Source of the DNA: Dyella marensis
GTDB lineage: Bacteria; Pseudomonadota; Gammaproteobacteria; Xanthomonadales; Rhodanobacteraceae
Reading direction: 5' to 3'
Length of the DNA: 64,000 nucleotides
Assembly (NCBI RefSeq): GCF_900112865.1
Contig: NZ_FONH01000016.1
Coordinates: 35,786-99,785, forward strand
Shown: in pieces, positions 29,498 to 40,280 of the stretch
How positions within the stretch are numbered: the stretch's first letter is position 1
Layout: each line of letters begins with the position of its first letter
Position numbers and translations under genes: made by a program
The notes under the pieces: generated by a model
Databases searched by the model: none
What the model was told of the DNA's origin: nothing
Seen by the model: the letters and a program-made list of their open reading frames with translations, nothing else

Positions 29498-30751
29498 ATG
29501 CTCTATCAGATCCACGAATGGCAGCGCGCCTTCCTCGGCCCGCTCAGTCACTACGCCGATGCCAGCGCGAAGATGCTGAGCGATCCGTCCAGCCCGTTCG
29601 CCCAGGTGCCAGGCGCGCAGCGCATGGCCGCCGGCTACGAGCTGCTGCATCGCCTGGGCAAGGAGTACGAGAAGCCGGCCTTCGACATCCACCAGATCCA
29701 ATCGCACGGGCAGGACATCGCCATCGTCGAGCGCACCGTGCTGGCCAGGCCGTTCTGCGAACTGAAGCGCTTCAAGCGCTACAGCGACGACCAGGACACC
29801 ATCGAGCGCCTCAAGAACGAGCCGTCGGTACTGGTGGTGGCGCCGCTGTCCGGCCACCACGCCACCCTGCTGCGCGACACCGTGCGCACCCTGCTGCGCG
29901 ACCACAAGGTGTACATCACCGACTGGGTCGATGCGCGCATGGTTCCGAAGGAACAGGGCACGTTCCGTCTGGACGACTACGTCGAATACGTGCAGGAATT
30001 CATCCGCCATATCGGTGCGCATCGTCTGCATGTGATCTCGGTGTGCCAGCCGACCGTGCCGGTGCTCGCCGCGGTGTCGCTGATGGCCGCGCGCGGCGAG
30101 ACCACCCCGCTCAGCCTGACCATGATGGGCGGCCCGATCGAGCCGCGCAGCAATCCCACCGGCGTCAACAGCCTTGCCACCACGCAGCCGCTGAGCTGGT
30201 TCAAGGGCAACCTGATCCACACCGTGCCGCCGAATTATCCCGGCCATGGCCGCGAGGTCTACCCCGGCTTCCTGCAGCACGCCGGCTTCGTGGCGATGAA
30301 CCCCAGCCGCCATCTGAACTCGCACTGGGATTTCTATCTCGACCTGCTGCGCGGCGACCTGGACGACGCCCAGGCGCACCGCAAGTTCTACGACGAATAC
30401 AACGCCGTGCTGGACATGCCGGCGGAGTACTACCTCGACACCATCCACACCGTGTTCCAGCAATTCCTGCTGCCGCGCGGCCTGTGGGACGTGCGCGGCG
30501 AGCGCGTGACGCCCGCCGCCATTACCAAGAGCGCGCTGCTCACGGTGGAAGGCGAACTGGACGACATCTCCGGCCTGGGCCAGACCGAGGCGGCGCACAC
30601 GCTGTGCAGCGGCATCCCCACCGACCGCCGCGCGCACAAGGTGATCGAAGGCGCCGGCCACTACGGCATCTTCAGCGGCCGTCGCTGGCGCGAGGTGGTG
30701 TATCCGCAGGTGCGGGATTTCATCAAGCGCTTCGACCGGCCCGCGGGCTGA
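29498..30751 (+). CDS. phaZ: Intracellular polyhydroxyalkanoate depolymerase
   Basis: 417-residue alpha/beta-hydrolase that degrades native PHA granules in the cytoplasm. The sequence MLYQIHEWQRAFLGPLSHYA and the nucleophile elbow HVISVCQPTVPVLA, with Cys183 in place of Ser, are typical of the Ralstonia-type intracellular PhaZ. Further conserved parts are YITDWVDARMVP, MMGGPIEPR and GAGHYGIFSGRRWR (catalytic His). No phaC synthase lies in the window, so PHA synthesis must be encoded elsewhere. I chose ATG 29498 on family alignment; the frame is open from 29414. Confidence 0.94.
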   Translation: MLYQIHEWQRAFLGPLSHYADASAKMLSDPSSPFAQVPGAQRMAAGYELLHRLGKEYEKPAFDIHQIQSHGQDIAIVERTVLARPFCELKRFKRYSDDQDTIERLKNEPSVLVVAPLSGHHATLLRDTVRTLLRDHKVYITDWVDARMVPKEQGTFRLDDYVEYVQEFIRHIGAHRLHVISVCQPTVPVLAAVSLMAARGETTPLSLTMMGGPIEPRSNPTGVNSLATTQPLSWFKGNLIHTVPPNYPGHGREVYPGFLQHAGFVAMNPSRHLNSHWDFYLDLLRGDLDDAQAHRKFYDEYNAVLDMPAEYYLDTIHTVFQQFLLPRGLWDVRGERVTPAAITKSALLTVEGELDDISGLGQTEAAHTLCSGIPTDRRAHKVIEGAGHYGIFSGRRWREVVYPQVRDFIKRFDRPAG

Positions 30752-30759
30752 CGGACGAC

Positions 30760-30845
30760 GTAGGTTGGGGTGAGCGCCAGCGAACCCCAACAGCCGCTCC
30801 CGAATGCACCGACGTTGGGGTTCGCTGGCGCTCACCCCAACCTAC
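30760..30845. repeat. Family-1 double-hairpin element, copy 5 (variant loop)
   Basis: Same outer arms (GTAGGTTGGGGTGAG and inverted copy), but the inner loop reads GCGCCAGCG in place of GCCGCAGGCG, so it is a distinct subtype. Lies between the convergent phaZ and threonine aldolase genes, 8 and 5 bases from their stops. Confidence 0.92.
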
Positions 30846-30850
30846 GCCGG

Positions 30851-31873
<1,023 letters not shown>

Positions 31874-31949
31874 GGCATGGCTCCTCGATGGCGGAGGCCA
31901 AGCTTGGCGATTGCTGCTGCAATCCTCAAGCTGCGGGTGGACCGGTACG

Positions 31950-32205
31950 CATCACCCTTGCGCTCCGCCCGAACCCTCACCCCTGCCCCTCTCTCCCACG
32001 GGGACTACCTTCGGGTCGCCGGTGGGAGAGGGGATCACCTCACCGTTCCAAGCTGGAGCCCTTCTCCCTTCGGGAGAAGGTGGCGGCAGCCGGATGAGGG
32101 TTCGGGCGGAGCGGCACACATCGCCCTTGCGCTCCGCCCGAACCCTCACTCCAACCCCTCTTTCTCACGGGGACTACCTTCGGGTCGCCGGAGGGAGAGG
32201 GGCTC
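31950..32205. repeat. Family-2 repeat cluster A (GGGAGAGGGG-type palindromes)
   Basis: Two direct copies, about 170 bases apart, of a unit starting CCCTTGCGCTCCGCCCGAAC and continuing into CTCACGGGGACTACCTTCGG-like hairpin sequence. Between them is an inverted unit with CTTCTCCCTTCGGGAGAAGG and CGGATGAGGGTTCGGGCGGA. Fills most of the gap between threonine aldolase and the TetR gene. Non-coding, mosaic of short palindromes. Confidence 0.85.
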
Positions 32206-32209
32206 TACG

Positions 32210-32833
32210 TCACTCGCCCATCAGATAAGGCACCACTTCCGCCAGCGCCTCGCGCAGCAGCTGCGTATCCAGCTTGGGATCCCTCGCGGCACGCACCGCC
32301 AGCCCCTCGATCAGCAGCATCATGGCCAGCGAGCGGCGCTCGCTGATCGTGGTGGACATGCCGATGCCGCCCTGCTCGGCCGGCTGCTCCAGCCATTGGC
32401 GAAACTCCGCGCAGGCCAGCTCGTCCGCGTGATGGATCGCCTTGCCCACCTGCTTGTCGCGGGTGGCTTCGGCGCTGGTCTCTAGGAACAGCGCGGCATT
32501 CATGATGCGCATGTCGGGGCGGGGCCGGCTCCATTCCACGAAGCATTCCATCAGCGCCTCGACCGGATCGGTCGAGGCGCTGAGCGCGCGGATGTCTTCC
32601 AGCTCCATCTCGCTCTGGCGCTCGATGATGGCCAGCACGATCGAGCTCTTATTGGGAAAGTAGCGATAGATCAGGCCTGCGCTCATCGCCGCCGCCTCGG
32701 CGATATTGGCCATGCTGGCGGCGTGGAAGCCGTACTTGACGAAACAGTGCTGGGCCGCGACCAGGATGCGCTCGCGCTGCTCGCGGGCGCGCGGGCTCAG
32801 GGATGCTTCGTCGATTTTCTCGTCACGGGTCAT
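32210..32833 (-). CDS. TetR/AcrR-family repressor, last gene of the RND efflux operon
   Basis: 207 residues. The N-terminal helix-turn-helix (about residues 18-62) reads ERILVAAQHCFVKYGF, ASMANIAEAAAMSAGLIYRYF and PNKSSIVLAI, as in AcrR-type regulators; the C-terminal ligand domain is divergent. It lies 12 bases after the outer membrane factor gene on the same strand, so pump and repressor are probably one transcript, giving autoregulation. The operator-like palindrome at 38640 upstream of the operon is its likely target. Confidence 0.92.
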   Translation of the reverse strand: MTRDEKIDEASLSPRAREQRERILVAAQHCFVKYGFHAASMANIAEAAAMSAGLIYRYFPNKSSIVLAIIERQSEMELEDIRALSASTDPVEALMECFVEWSRPRPDMRIMNAALFLETSAEATRDKQVGKAIHHADELACAEFRQWLEQPAEQGGIGMSTTISERRSLAMMLLIEGLAVRAARDPKLDTQLLREALAEVVPYLMGE

Positions 32834-32845
32834 GAGCTGTCGGGA

Positions 32846-34261
32846 TCAAGGGCTGCGTTCGTTCCAGCCGCCTCCGAGCACTTTATACAAAGTGACCCGA
32901 TTGGTCTGCTCGGCCAGTCGCGTCGCAATAAGCTGCTGCTGCGCGGCGTACAGCGCGCGCTGCGCGTCCAGCGCCACCAGGTAGCTGTCCTTGCCGGCCT
33001 TGTAGCGCGCACGCGAGAGTTCGTCCGCGCGCGCTGCCGCGCCGACCAGGGCCTCCTGCGCCTGGCGCTGCCCGGCCAGGGTGCCGGTGAGTGCCAGTGC
33101 ATCGGCCACTTCGCGGAAGCCGGCCTGGATCGCCTGCTCGTACTGCGCCAGCGCGATCTGCTGGTCGGCCTTGGCGCCGGCCAGCTGCGCGCGCAGGCGG
33201 CCGCCCTGGAAGATCGGCAGGCTGATCTGCGGTGCGAAACTCCACACGCGCGTGCCGCTGTCGAACAGGTTGTTGAGCTGCCCGCTGGCCGAGCCCACGC
33301 TGCCGGTGAGCAGGATGGACGGGAAGAACGCCGCACGCGCCGCCCCGATATCGGCATTGGCCGCGCGCAGCAGATGTTCGGACTGCAGGATGTCCGGACG
33401 GCGCAGCAGCACCTCGGACGGCAGCTCCGCCGGCAGCGCGCCGAGCATGCTGGCGTCGTCGCCCAGGCCCGACGGCAGCAGCGCCTCGTCCAGCGCACCG
33501 CCCGCCAGCAGGCGCAGTGCGTTGACGTCCTGCGCGACCTGGCCGGTGTAGCGCGCCATGTCGGCTCGGGCGGATTCGACCGTGGTCTGCGCCTGGCTCA
33601 CGTCCAGGCTCGATGCCGCACCGAGCGCGTGACGTTGTTCAGTCAATTTGAATGAAGCCTCCTGCGTCTCGCGCGTGGCCTGCGCCACCTTCAGCGATTC
33701 GCGGTCGGCCGCCAGGGTCAGCCAGGCATTGGCCACCTCGGCGATCAGGCTCAGCTGCGCGCTGCGGCTGGCTTCGCCTTGGGCCAGGTAACGCTCCAGC
33801 GCACCGGTGCTCAGCGAATTCACGCGACCGAACAGATCCAGCTCGAAGGCCGTGGTGCCCAGCTCCGCGCGGTACTGCTGCCCCACCTGCCCCGGCGGCT
33901 GGCCGCTGCCGCCGGCGCGCTGCAGCGAGGCGGTGGCGGCGATCGAGGGCAGGCGATCGGCGCGCTGGATGCGGTACTGCGCACGCGCCTTCTCCACGTT
34001 GAGCACGGCGACCCGCAGGTCGCGGTTGTTGCGCAGCGACTGCTCGATCAGCGTGGCCAGGCGCGGGTCGACATAGAACTGGCGCCAGCCGATGTCGGCT
34101 GCGCGCCCTTGCGTGGCGCCCGTCGCCGCTGCGTCCGCGTGCTCGGGCAGCGGCCACGCCGCCGGCACATCCGGCTGCGCGGCCGGCAGCTTCGGCGCCA
34201 GGCTCACGCAGCCGCCCAGGGCCAGAGCCGCTGCACAAATCAAAAGGAAAGACTTATTCAT
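32846..34261 (-). CDS. Outer membrane factor of RND efflux pump (OprM/NodT family lipoprotein)
   Basis: 471-residue TolC-like channel. Lipoprotein signal with lipobox ALGGC (Cys18), followed by two OEP repeats with the long alpha-barrel helices ([72 protein letters not shown]). Forms the outer membrane exit duct with the fusion protein and pump encoded upstream. The start overlaps the end of the pump gene by eight bases. Confidence 0.95.
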   Translation of the reverse strand: MNKSFLLICAAALALGGCVSLAPKLPAAQPDVPAAWPLPEHADAAATGATQGRAADIGWRQFYVDPRLATLIEQSLRNNRDLRVAVLNVEKARAQYRIQRADRLPSIAATASLQRAGGSGQPPGQVGQQYRAELGTTAFELDLFGRVNSLSTGALERYLAQGEASRSAQLSLIAEVANAWLTLAADRESLKVAQATRETQEASFKLTEQRHALGAASSLDVSQAQTTVESARADMARYTGQVAQDVNALRLLAGGALDEALLPSGLGDDASMLGALPAELPSEVLLRRPDILQSEHLLRAANADIGAARAAFFPSILLTGSVGSASGQLNNLFDSGTRVWSFAPQISLPIFQGGRLRAQLAGAKADQQIALAQYEQAIQAGFREVADALALTGTLAGQRQAQEALVGAAARADELSRARYKAGKDSYLVALDAQRALYAAQQQLIATRLAEQTNRVTLYKVLGGGWNERSP

Positions 34262-37200
34262 GCGAGCTGTCTCCGGCGACGGCCGCGCCGCTCACGGCAA
34301 TGCGCTTCCTGCGCCCGAACGCGCGCTGCACCACCACGAAGAACAGCGGCACGAAGAACAGCCCCAGCGCCGTGCCGGCGACCATGCCGCCGAGCACGCC
34401 GGTACCGATCGCGCGCTGCGCACCGGAACCCGCGCCATTGGCCAGCGCCAGCGGCAGCACGCCCAGGCCGAAGGCCAGCGAGGTCATCAGGATCGGACGC
34501 AGGCGCATGCGCACCGCCAGCAAGGTGGCGTCGAGCAGGGCCATGCCCTTCTCCAGGTTCTCCTTGGCGAACTCCACGATCAGGATGGCGTTCTTGCTCG
34601 ACAGGCCGACCGTGGTGAGCATCGCCACCTGGAAGTAGACATCGCGATCCAGCCCACGGAAGGTCGCCGCCAGCACCGTGCCGAGAATGCCCAGCGGCGC
34701 CACCAGCAGCACCGCGGTGGGAATCGCCCAGCTCTCGTACAACGCCGCCAGGCACAGGAACACCACCAGTACCGACAGCGTGTACAGCATCGGCGCCTGC
34801 GCACCGGCCTCGCGCTCCTGGTAGGACTGCCCGGTCCATTCCAGGCCGACGCCGCGCGGCAGCTTCGCCACCAGCTTCTCGACTTCGGCCATGGCGTCGC
34901 CCGAGCTCACGCCCGGCGCGGCCTCGCCATTGATCTGCATCGCCGACACGCCGTTGTAGCGCTCCAGGCGCGGCGAACCGAAATCCCAGCGCGTGCTGGC
35001 GAAGGCGCGGAACGGCACCATCGCACCGGCGGCGTTGCGCACCGACCACTTCTCGAAATCCTCCGGCGCCATGCGGAACGGCGCATCGGCCTGCACGAAC
35101 ACGCGCTTGACGCGACCGCGATCCATGAAGTCATCGATGTACTGGCCGCCCCAGGCCATGCTCAGCGTGTCGTTGAGGTCGCCGATCGACAGCCCCTGCG
35201 CCGCGGCCTTCTGGTAATCGACATCGATACGGAACTGCGGCGTGTCGTCCTGGCCGTTGGCGCGCACGTTGGCCAGCAGCTTGCTCTGCGCGGCTTCCTG
35301 CAGGAACTGGTTGCGCGCCGCCACCAGGGCTTCGTGGCCAAGGCCATTGTTGTCTTTCAGATAGAAGTCGAAGCCGGCGGAGTTGCCCAGCTCCGGCACC
35401 GCCGGCGGCGCGAAGGCGAAGGCCATCGCATCCTTGTACTGGCCGAAGGCGCCCATGGCATGGCCGGCCACCGCATCCAGGCTCATGTCCTTGCCGTGGC
35501 GCTCGCTCCAGTCCTTCAGCTGCACGAAGGCCATGCCGGCGTTCTGGCCGTTGCCGGCGAAGCTGAAGCCGAGCACCGAGAACACCGAATCCACCGCCGG
35601 GTCGGCCATGAAGTGCTGTTCGATGCGGCCCATCACGCGGGCGGTGCGCTCGGTGGTCGCGCCCACCGGCGTCTGCACCATGGTGAACAGGAAGCCCTGG
35701 TCTTCCATCGGCAGGAACGAGGTGGGCAGGCGCAGGAACACCGCCACCATCGCCGCGCTCATCGCCACGAACACCAGCAGGAAGCGCCGGCCGCGCGCGA
35801 TGATCGCGCCCACCGCGCCCTGGTACTTGCGCGTGCCCTGGTCGAAGCGGCGGTTGAACCAGCCGAAGAAGCCGCGATCCGAAGCATGCTGGCCCTTGGC
35901 GATCGGCTTGAGCAAGGTGGCGCACAGCGCCGGCGTCAGCACGATCGCCACCAGTACCGACAGCGCCATCGACGACACGATGGTCACCGAGAACTGCCGG
36001 TAGATCACGCCGGTGGAGCCGCTCAGGAAGGCCATCGGCACGAACACCGCCGACAGCACCAGGGCGATGCCGACCAGCGCGCCGGTGATCTGCGACATCG
36101 ACTTGCGCGTGGCTTCGAGCGGCGAGAGGCCTTCCTCGCTCATCACGCGCTCGACGTTCTCCACCACCACGATGGCGTCGTCGACCAGCAGGCCGATCGC
36201 CAGCACCATGGCGAACATGGTGAGCATGTTGATCGAATAGCCCATCGCGGCCAGCACGCCGAAGGTGCCCAGCAGCACTACCGGCACCGCAATGGTCGGG
36301 ATCAGGGTGGCGCGGAAGTTCTGCAGGAACAGGTACATCACCAGGAACACCAGCACGATCGCTTCGAGCAGGGTCGTGATCACGCCCTCGATCGACACCC
36401 GCACGAAGGGCGTGGTGTCGAAGGCGATCACCGACTTCACGCCGCGCGGGAAAGTCGGCTCCATCTGCTGCAGCGCGGCCTTCACGCGTTCGGCCGTGGC
36501 CAGTGCGTTGGCGCCGGAGGTGAGCGAGATGGCGATGCCGGTGGCCGACTTGCCGTTGTACTTGCTGGCCGAGCCGTAGTCCTGCAGGCCCAGCTCGACG
36601 CGGGCGACCTCGCCCAGGGTCAGCACGGAGCCATCGGTGTTGCTGCGGATCACGATCTGGCGGAACTGCTCCGGCGTCTGCAGGCGCTGCTGCGCGATCA
36701 CCGAGGCATTGATCTGCTGGCCCTTCACCGCGGGATTGCCGCCGATCTGGCCGACCGCCACCTGCTGGTTCTGCGCACGCAGCGCGGCCACCACTTCGGG
36801 CGGCGTCAGCTTGTACGTGTCGAGCTTGTTCGGATCCAGCCAGATGCGCATGGCGTACTTGGAACCGAACACTTCGATATTGCCCACGCCGGCCACCCGG
36901 CTGAGCGGGTCCACCAGGTGGGCGGTGACGTAGTCGGAGATGTCCTCGCCGTCCAGGCGGCCGTCCTGGGACACGAAGCCGACCACCATCAGGAAGCCGG
37001 AACTCGACTTGACCACGTTGATGCCCTGCTGCTGCACGATCTGCGGCAACAGCGGCGTGGCCAGCTGCAGCTTGTTCTGCACCTGCACCTGGGCGATGTC
37101 GGGATTGGTGCCGTTCTCGAAGGTCAGCGTCACCTGCACCGAGCCGTCGGAATCGCTGGTGGCGGACATGTACAGCAGGCCGTCCAGGCCCTTCATGTTC

Positions 37201-37400
37201 TGCTCGATGATCTGCGTCACCGAGTCTTCCGCCGCCTGCGCCGAGGCGCCGGGGTAGTTGGCGTTGATCGTCACCTGCGGCGGCGCGATCACCGGATACT
37301 GCGACACCGGCAGGCGCAGCAGCGACAGCGCGCCGGCGAGCATCACGATGATGGCGATCACCCAGGCGAAGATGGGGCGATCGATAAAGAAGCGTGCCAT
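34254..37400 (-). CDS. RND multidrug efflux permease (HAE1 family, AcrB/MexB type)
   Basis: 1048-residue inner-membrane proton/drug antiporter with the family's opening [18 protein letters not shown]. The proton-relay aspartate pair is in [20 protein letters not shown] (TM4). The large periplasmic loops include YCS-type pore segments and [10 protein letters not shown]; the C-terminal half has [13 protein letters not shown] and [14 protein letters not shown]. Twelve transmembrane helices are expected. Acts as trimer with the products of the flanking genes; broad hydrophobic drug export is the family norm. Confidence 0.97.
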   Translation of the reverse strand: MARFFIDRPIFAWVIAIIVMLAGALSLLRLPVSQYPVIAPPQVTINANYPGASAQAAEDSVTQIIEQNMKGLDGLLYMSATSDSDGSVQVTLTFENGTNPDIAQVQVQNKLQLATPLLPQIVQQQGINVVKSSSGFLMVVGFVSQDGRLDGEDISDYVTAHLVDPLSRVAGVGNIEVFGSKYAMRIWLDPNKLDTYKLTPPEVVAALRAQNQQVAVGQIGGNPAVKGQQINASVIAQQRLQTPEQFRQIVIRSNTDGSVLTLGEVARVELGLQDYGSASKYNGKSATGIAISLTSGANALATAERVKAALQQMEPTFPRGVKSVIAFDTTPFVRVSIEGVITTLLEAIVLVFLVMYLFLQNFRATLIPTIAVPVVLLGTFGVLAAMGYSINMLTMFAMVLAIGLLVDDAIVVVENVERVMSEEGLSPLEATRKSMSQITGALVGIALVLSAVFVPMAFLSGSTGVIYRQFSVTIVSSMALSVLVAIVLTPALCATLLKPIAKGQHASDRGFFGWFNRRFDQGTRKYQGAVGAIIARGRRFLLVFVAMSAAMVAVFLRLPTSFLPMEDQGFLFTMVQTPVGATTERTARVMGRIEQHFMADPAVDSVFSVLGFSFAGNGQNAGMAFVQLKDWSERHGKDMSLDAVAGHAMGAFGQYKDAMAFAFAPPAVPELGNSAGFDFYLKDNNGLGHEALVAARNQFLQEAAQSKLLANVRANGQDDTPQFRIDVDYQKAAAQGLSIGDLNDTLSMAWGGQYIDDFMDRGRVKRVFVQADAPFRMAPEDFEKWSVRNAAGAMVPFRAFASTRWDFGSPRLERYNGVSAMQINGEAAPGVSSGDAMAEVEKLVAKLPRGVGLEWTGQSYQEREAGAQAPMLYTLSVLVVFLCLAALYESWAIPTAVLLVAPLGILGTVLAATFRGLDRDVYFQVAMLTTVGLSSKNAILIVEFAKENLEKGMALLDATLLAVRMRLRPILMTSLAFGLGVLPLALANGAGSGAQRAIGTGVLGGMVAGTALGLFFVPLFFVVVQRAFGRRKRIAVSGAAVAGDSSHE

Positions 37401-37412
37401 GGGTCGGTGTCC

Positions 37413-38594
37413 TCAGTGCGCCGCGGACACATGTCCGGCAGCCGCGGCGGCCGGCGCGCCGGCTTCGCTGGCGTGCACCGGCATGCCGGGCTGGATCGTC
37501 TGCAGGCCTTCGACGATGACCTGGTCGCCGGCCGCGAGGCCGCCCTCGACCAGCCACTGGTCGCCGACGGTGCGGCCGACCTGCACTTCGCGCAGCGCCG
37601 CCTTGCCGTCCTTGTCCACCACCATCGCGGTGGCGCCGCCCTTGGGATCGCGCGAGATGCCTGCCTGCGGCACCAGGATGCCGCGCGGATTGCTGCCCTT
37701 GTCGAGCACGGCGCGCACATACATGCCGGGCAGCAGCACGCCTTCCGGATTGGGCACGATCACGCGCAGCGCGAAGCTGCCGGTGCCGGGATCGACGCTG
37801 ACGTCGGCGAACTGCAGCTTGCCGTCGTGCGCATAGGTGCTGCCGTCTTCCAGCAAAATCTTCACCGGCGTGCCGCCGGCTTCCTTCAGCGAGCCGGCGG
37901 CGATGCGCTTGCGCAGGTCCAGCAGCTCGCCGCTGGACTGGGTGACGTCGACGAAGACCGGATCCATCTGCTGCACGCGCGCCATCGGCTCGGCCTGGTT
38001 GGCGGTGACCAGCGCACCCGGCGTCACCGCGGACTTGCCGATGCGTCCGGTGATCGGCGACACGATGCGCGCGAAGGCCAGGTTCACGCCGGTGCTTTCC
38101 ACCTGCGCCTGCCCCGCGGCGACGTCGGCCTCGGCCTGGCGCCATGTTGCGGTAGCGGTTTCATCGTCCTGCTTGCTGACCGCGTCGATGCGTGCCAGCT
38201 CGCTCGTGCGCTTGGCATTGAGCTGGGCCGAATACAGCGCGGCCTTCGCTTTCGCCAACGCCGCCTTGGCATTGTTGTTGTCCGCGCGATACACCGCGTC
38301 GTCGAGCTGGTACAGCGGCTGCCCCGCCTTCACCAGCGCGCCCTCTTCGAACAGGCGCTGCTTGACGATGCCGTTCACCTGCGGCCGCACTTCGGCGATC
38401 TGGAAGGCACTGGTGCGCCCCGGCAATTCGCGCGTCACGGTGACCGCCTGCGGCTTGAGCGTCACCACCGTCACTTCGGCGGGACCGCCCTGCTGTGGAG
38501 CGGCCTGCTGGCCCTTGCAGGCGACCAGGGCCAGGACAGAGGCGGCCAGGACCGTCAGGGCCAGACCGCGCAAGAAAATACGCTTTGAGTACAT
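37413..38594 (-). CDS. Periplasmic membrane fusion protein of RND efflux pump (AcrA/MexA type)
   Basis: 393-residue lipoprotein with lipobox LVAC (Cys26). In order: beta-barrel start (VTVVTLKPQAVTVTRELPGR), lipoyl half-motif (VRPQVNGIVKQRLFEEGALV), alpha-hairpin (residues about 100-160), second lipoyl half (ARIVSPITGRIGKSAVTPGALV), beta-barrel and membrane-proximal domain (GILVPQAGISRDPKG). First gene of the operon; ATG 38594 has GAGG eight bases upstream. The promoter at 38656-38685 leaves a leader of about 55 bases. Confidence 0.95.
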   Translation of the reverse strand: MYSKRIFLRGLALTVLAASVLALVACKGQQAAPQQGGPAEVTVVTLKPQAVTVTRELPGRTSAFQIAEVRPQVNGIVKQRLFEEGALVKAGQPLYQLDDAVYRADNNNAKAALAKAKAALYSAQLNAKRTSELARIDAVSKQDDETATATWRQAEADVAAGQAQVESTGVNLAFARIVSPITGRIGKSAVTPGALVTANQAEPMARVQQMDPVFVDVTQSSGELLDLRKRIAAGSLKEAGGTPVKILLEDGSTYAHDGKLQFADVSVDPGTGSFALRVIVPNPEGVLLPGMYVRAVLDKGSNPRGILVPQAGISRDPKGGATAMVVDKDGKAALREVQVGRTVGDQWLVEGGLAAGDQVIVEGLQTIQPGMPVHASEAGAPAAAAAGHVSAAH

Positions 38595-38639
38595 GAGAAG
38601 ACCTCGGTCGCCGTCGCATGGGGAGGCGACAGATCAAGA

Positions 38640-38655
38640 GTGAACGATCATTCTC
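38640..38655. promoter_or_regulatory. Operator-like palindrome for the efflux TetR repressor
   Basis: GTGAACGATCATTCTC, centred on GATC, is symmetric at six of eight paired positions. It lies just downstream of the predicted -10 box, over the expected transcription start, where a TetR-type repressor would block initiation. Target assignment is inferred from position. Confidence 0.5.
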
Positions 38656-38685
38656 ATTATTGAACCGAAATTGCCGGGCAGTCAA
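38656..38685 (-). promoter_or_regulatory. Sigma-70 promoter of the RND efflux operon
   Basis: On the minus strand, TTGACT (-35, 38680-38685) and AATAAT (-10, 38656-38661) are separated by 18 bases. Each box matches the consensus at five of six positions. The stretch is AT-rich against its surroundings and lies 62 bases upstream of the fusion-protein ATG. Confidence 0.65.
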
Positions 38686-38854
38686 TGAGACTGACGGCAG
38701 GGGGGTAAATTGGCCATGAGACGGGCCGTTCCGGCCGCACGGCTTGCCTCAGGGTGCATCGGCACGGCGCAGGATGCGTGTCCTCGCTTGCGCAATGGGC
38801 GCGGCAAGTTCATGCGATGAAGGCGGCCGGTCGCGCACGCGCCGGCGCCATGGA

Positions 38855-40054
38855 TCAGGCCTTCAACAGCGCCTGGTAGTCGGGACTCAGCTCCGCCAGC
38901 ACGACCAGCGCAGCCGCGCCCAGCGCCACGCAATCCGGGCCGGCCGTGCCCAGCCGCAGGCGTTCGTGGCCGCGGTCCGCCCGCGCGCTTACCGAGGGAT
39001 GGAGTGGAAACGCCGCGTCGATCAATCGGCGCAGGATGTCGTCGAACAGGGTGCCGCCCACCAGCACCGTCTCCGGATCGAGCAGGGATTCGAGCACGTT
39101 CACCGCATGGCGCAGCGCCGGCACCGCTTCGGCCAGCCAGCGCTCGATGCCGGCGGCGTGGCGCGGGTCGGCGATATCCACGTCGATCAGGTTCTGGTCG
39201 ACACCGATGCCGAGATGCTCCAGCAGCGAAGCGCCGGAGACGTAGCGCTCCAGGCAGCCGCGCTTGCCGCAATAGCAGGGCTTGCCGTCGGGCACGGCGA
39301 TGACGTGGCCGATTTCGCCGGCATTGCGCCAGTGGCCGGAGTACAGCCGGTTGTCGAGATAGAAACCCGCGCCCAGGCCGTGCCCGAAGAACAGATAGGC
39401 GAAATCCCGCAGGCCCCCGGCGACGCCGTACAGGCGCTCGCCCATCGCCGCCGCGGTAGCGTCGTTCTCCAGCAGCACTGGCAGCCGGGTCAGTTCGCGC
39501 AGGCGCGCGAGGCTGGCCGCGTCGTCCCAGCCCGGCATGCTGGTGGGGCCGACCGCGCTCATGCCTTCCACGCCGAACGGGCCGGGCAAGGCGATGCCGA
39601 TGCCGAGCAGGCGGTCCGGGGGCAGGTTGGCGCGGAAGGTTTCGACGGTGCCGGCCAGCAGCGGCAGTGCGTCGGCGAAGCTGGGATAGCTCACCGCGTG
39701 CACGCGGCGGCCGCGGGTGCTGCCTTTCAGATCCAGCAGCACCGCCAGCACCTGGTGCTGCTCCACATGGAAACCGACCGAGAAACCGCCGTCCGGATTG
39801 ATCGACAGCGGAATCGGCGGCTGCCCGCGCGCGGTCTTTTCCGGCGCGTGGGTGGTGAGCATCGACTCGGCGACCAGCTCGGCCACGATGTTGGAAATGG
39901 TCTGCGCCGTGAGCGAGGTCAGTCGGGTGAGGTCCGCCCGGGTCAGCCGTCCTGCCTGCCGGATCGCCTCCAGCACCACCCGGCGGTTATGCAGGCGCGC
40001 GTGCTCGAGGTTGGTGCCCGTGGTGGGCCGGTTGGACCGGGACGAAGTGTGCAT
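38855..40054 (-). CDS. ROK-family transcriptional repressor (NagC/XylR type)
   Basis: 399 residues. An N-terminal winged helix (about residues 20-70: NRRVVLEAIRQAGRLTRADLTRL, SLTAQTISNIVAELV) is joined to a ROK sugar-binding domain with LLENDATAAAMGE, GHGLGAGFYLDNRLYSG and the zinc motif CYCGKRGCLE. This combination marks NagC/Mlc/XylR regulators responding to a sugar or sugar phosphate. It is divergent from the permease-kinase-receptor-hexosaminidase run, which it probably represses through the palindrome at 40168. ATG 40054 chosen; ATG 40099 is in frame and possible. Confidence 0.9.
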   Translation of the reverse strand: MHTSSRSNRPTTGTNLEHARLHNRRVVLEAIRQAGRLTRADLTRLTSLTAQTISNIVAELVAESMLTTHAPEKTARGQPPIPLSINPDGGFSVGFHVEQHQVLAVLLDLKGSTRGRRVHAVSYPSFADALPLLAGTVETFRANLPPDRLLGIGIALPGPFGVEGMSAVGPTSMPGWDDAASLARLRELTRLPVLLENDATAAAMGERLYGVAGGLRDFAYLFFGHGLGAGFYLDNRLYSGHWRNAGEIGHVIAVPDGKPCYCGKRGCLERYVSGASLLEHLGIGVDQNLIDVDIADPRHAAGIERWLAEAVPALRHAVNVLESLLDPETVLVGGTLFDDILRRLIDAAFPLHPSVSARADRGHERLRLGTAGPDCVALGAAALVVLAELSPDYQALLKA

Positions 40055-40167
40055 CGCTGACTGGGGCTTGTTCCGTGCGGGGTTCGGGCGCCTGGGCATT
40101 TTACGGGCGGTTCGAAGCGGAACGGCCCGGCCTGGCGCGATTCCGGAGCCAGACTACACCCGCGGCA

Positions 40168-40192
40168 ATTAATTTCTTCAACTTGAATTAAT
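40168..40192. promoter_or_regulatory. AT-rich operator-like palindrome in the divergent gap
   Basis: ATTAATT and AATTAAT are perfect inverted arms separated by 11 bases, with a second overlapping palindrome, TTCAACTTGAA, inside. NagC/Mlc sites are AT-rich inverted repeats of similar size, and this is the only strongly AT-rich spot between the ROK repressor gene and the permease gene. Binding by the ROK protein is inferred. Confidence 0.6.
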
Positions 40193-40280
40193 AGAAATCC
40201 TGTGTTCTGCTTGCCCTGGCCCAACCTGCCAGCGGGCTATTCCAGCCAGTCGTTTGCTGTACCCGGAGCCTCCCGAGCAC

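Noticed and set aside
34092..38588. 1498-codon open frame antisense to the RND efflux operon
   Set aside because: It mirrors the GC-rich third positions of the real genes. The translation is His/Gln/Arg/Ala-rich with no family features, while the minus-strand frames encode complete efflux proteins.
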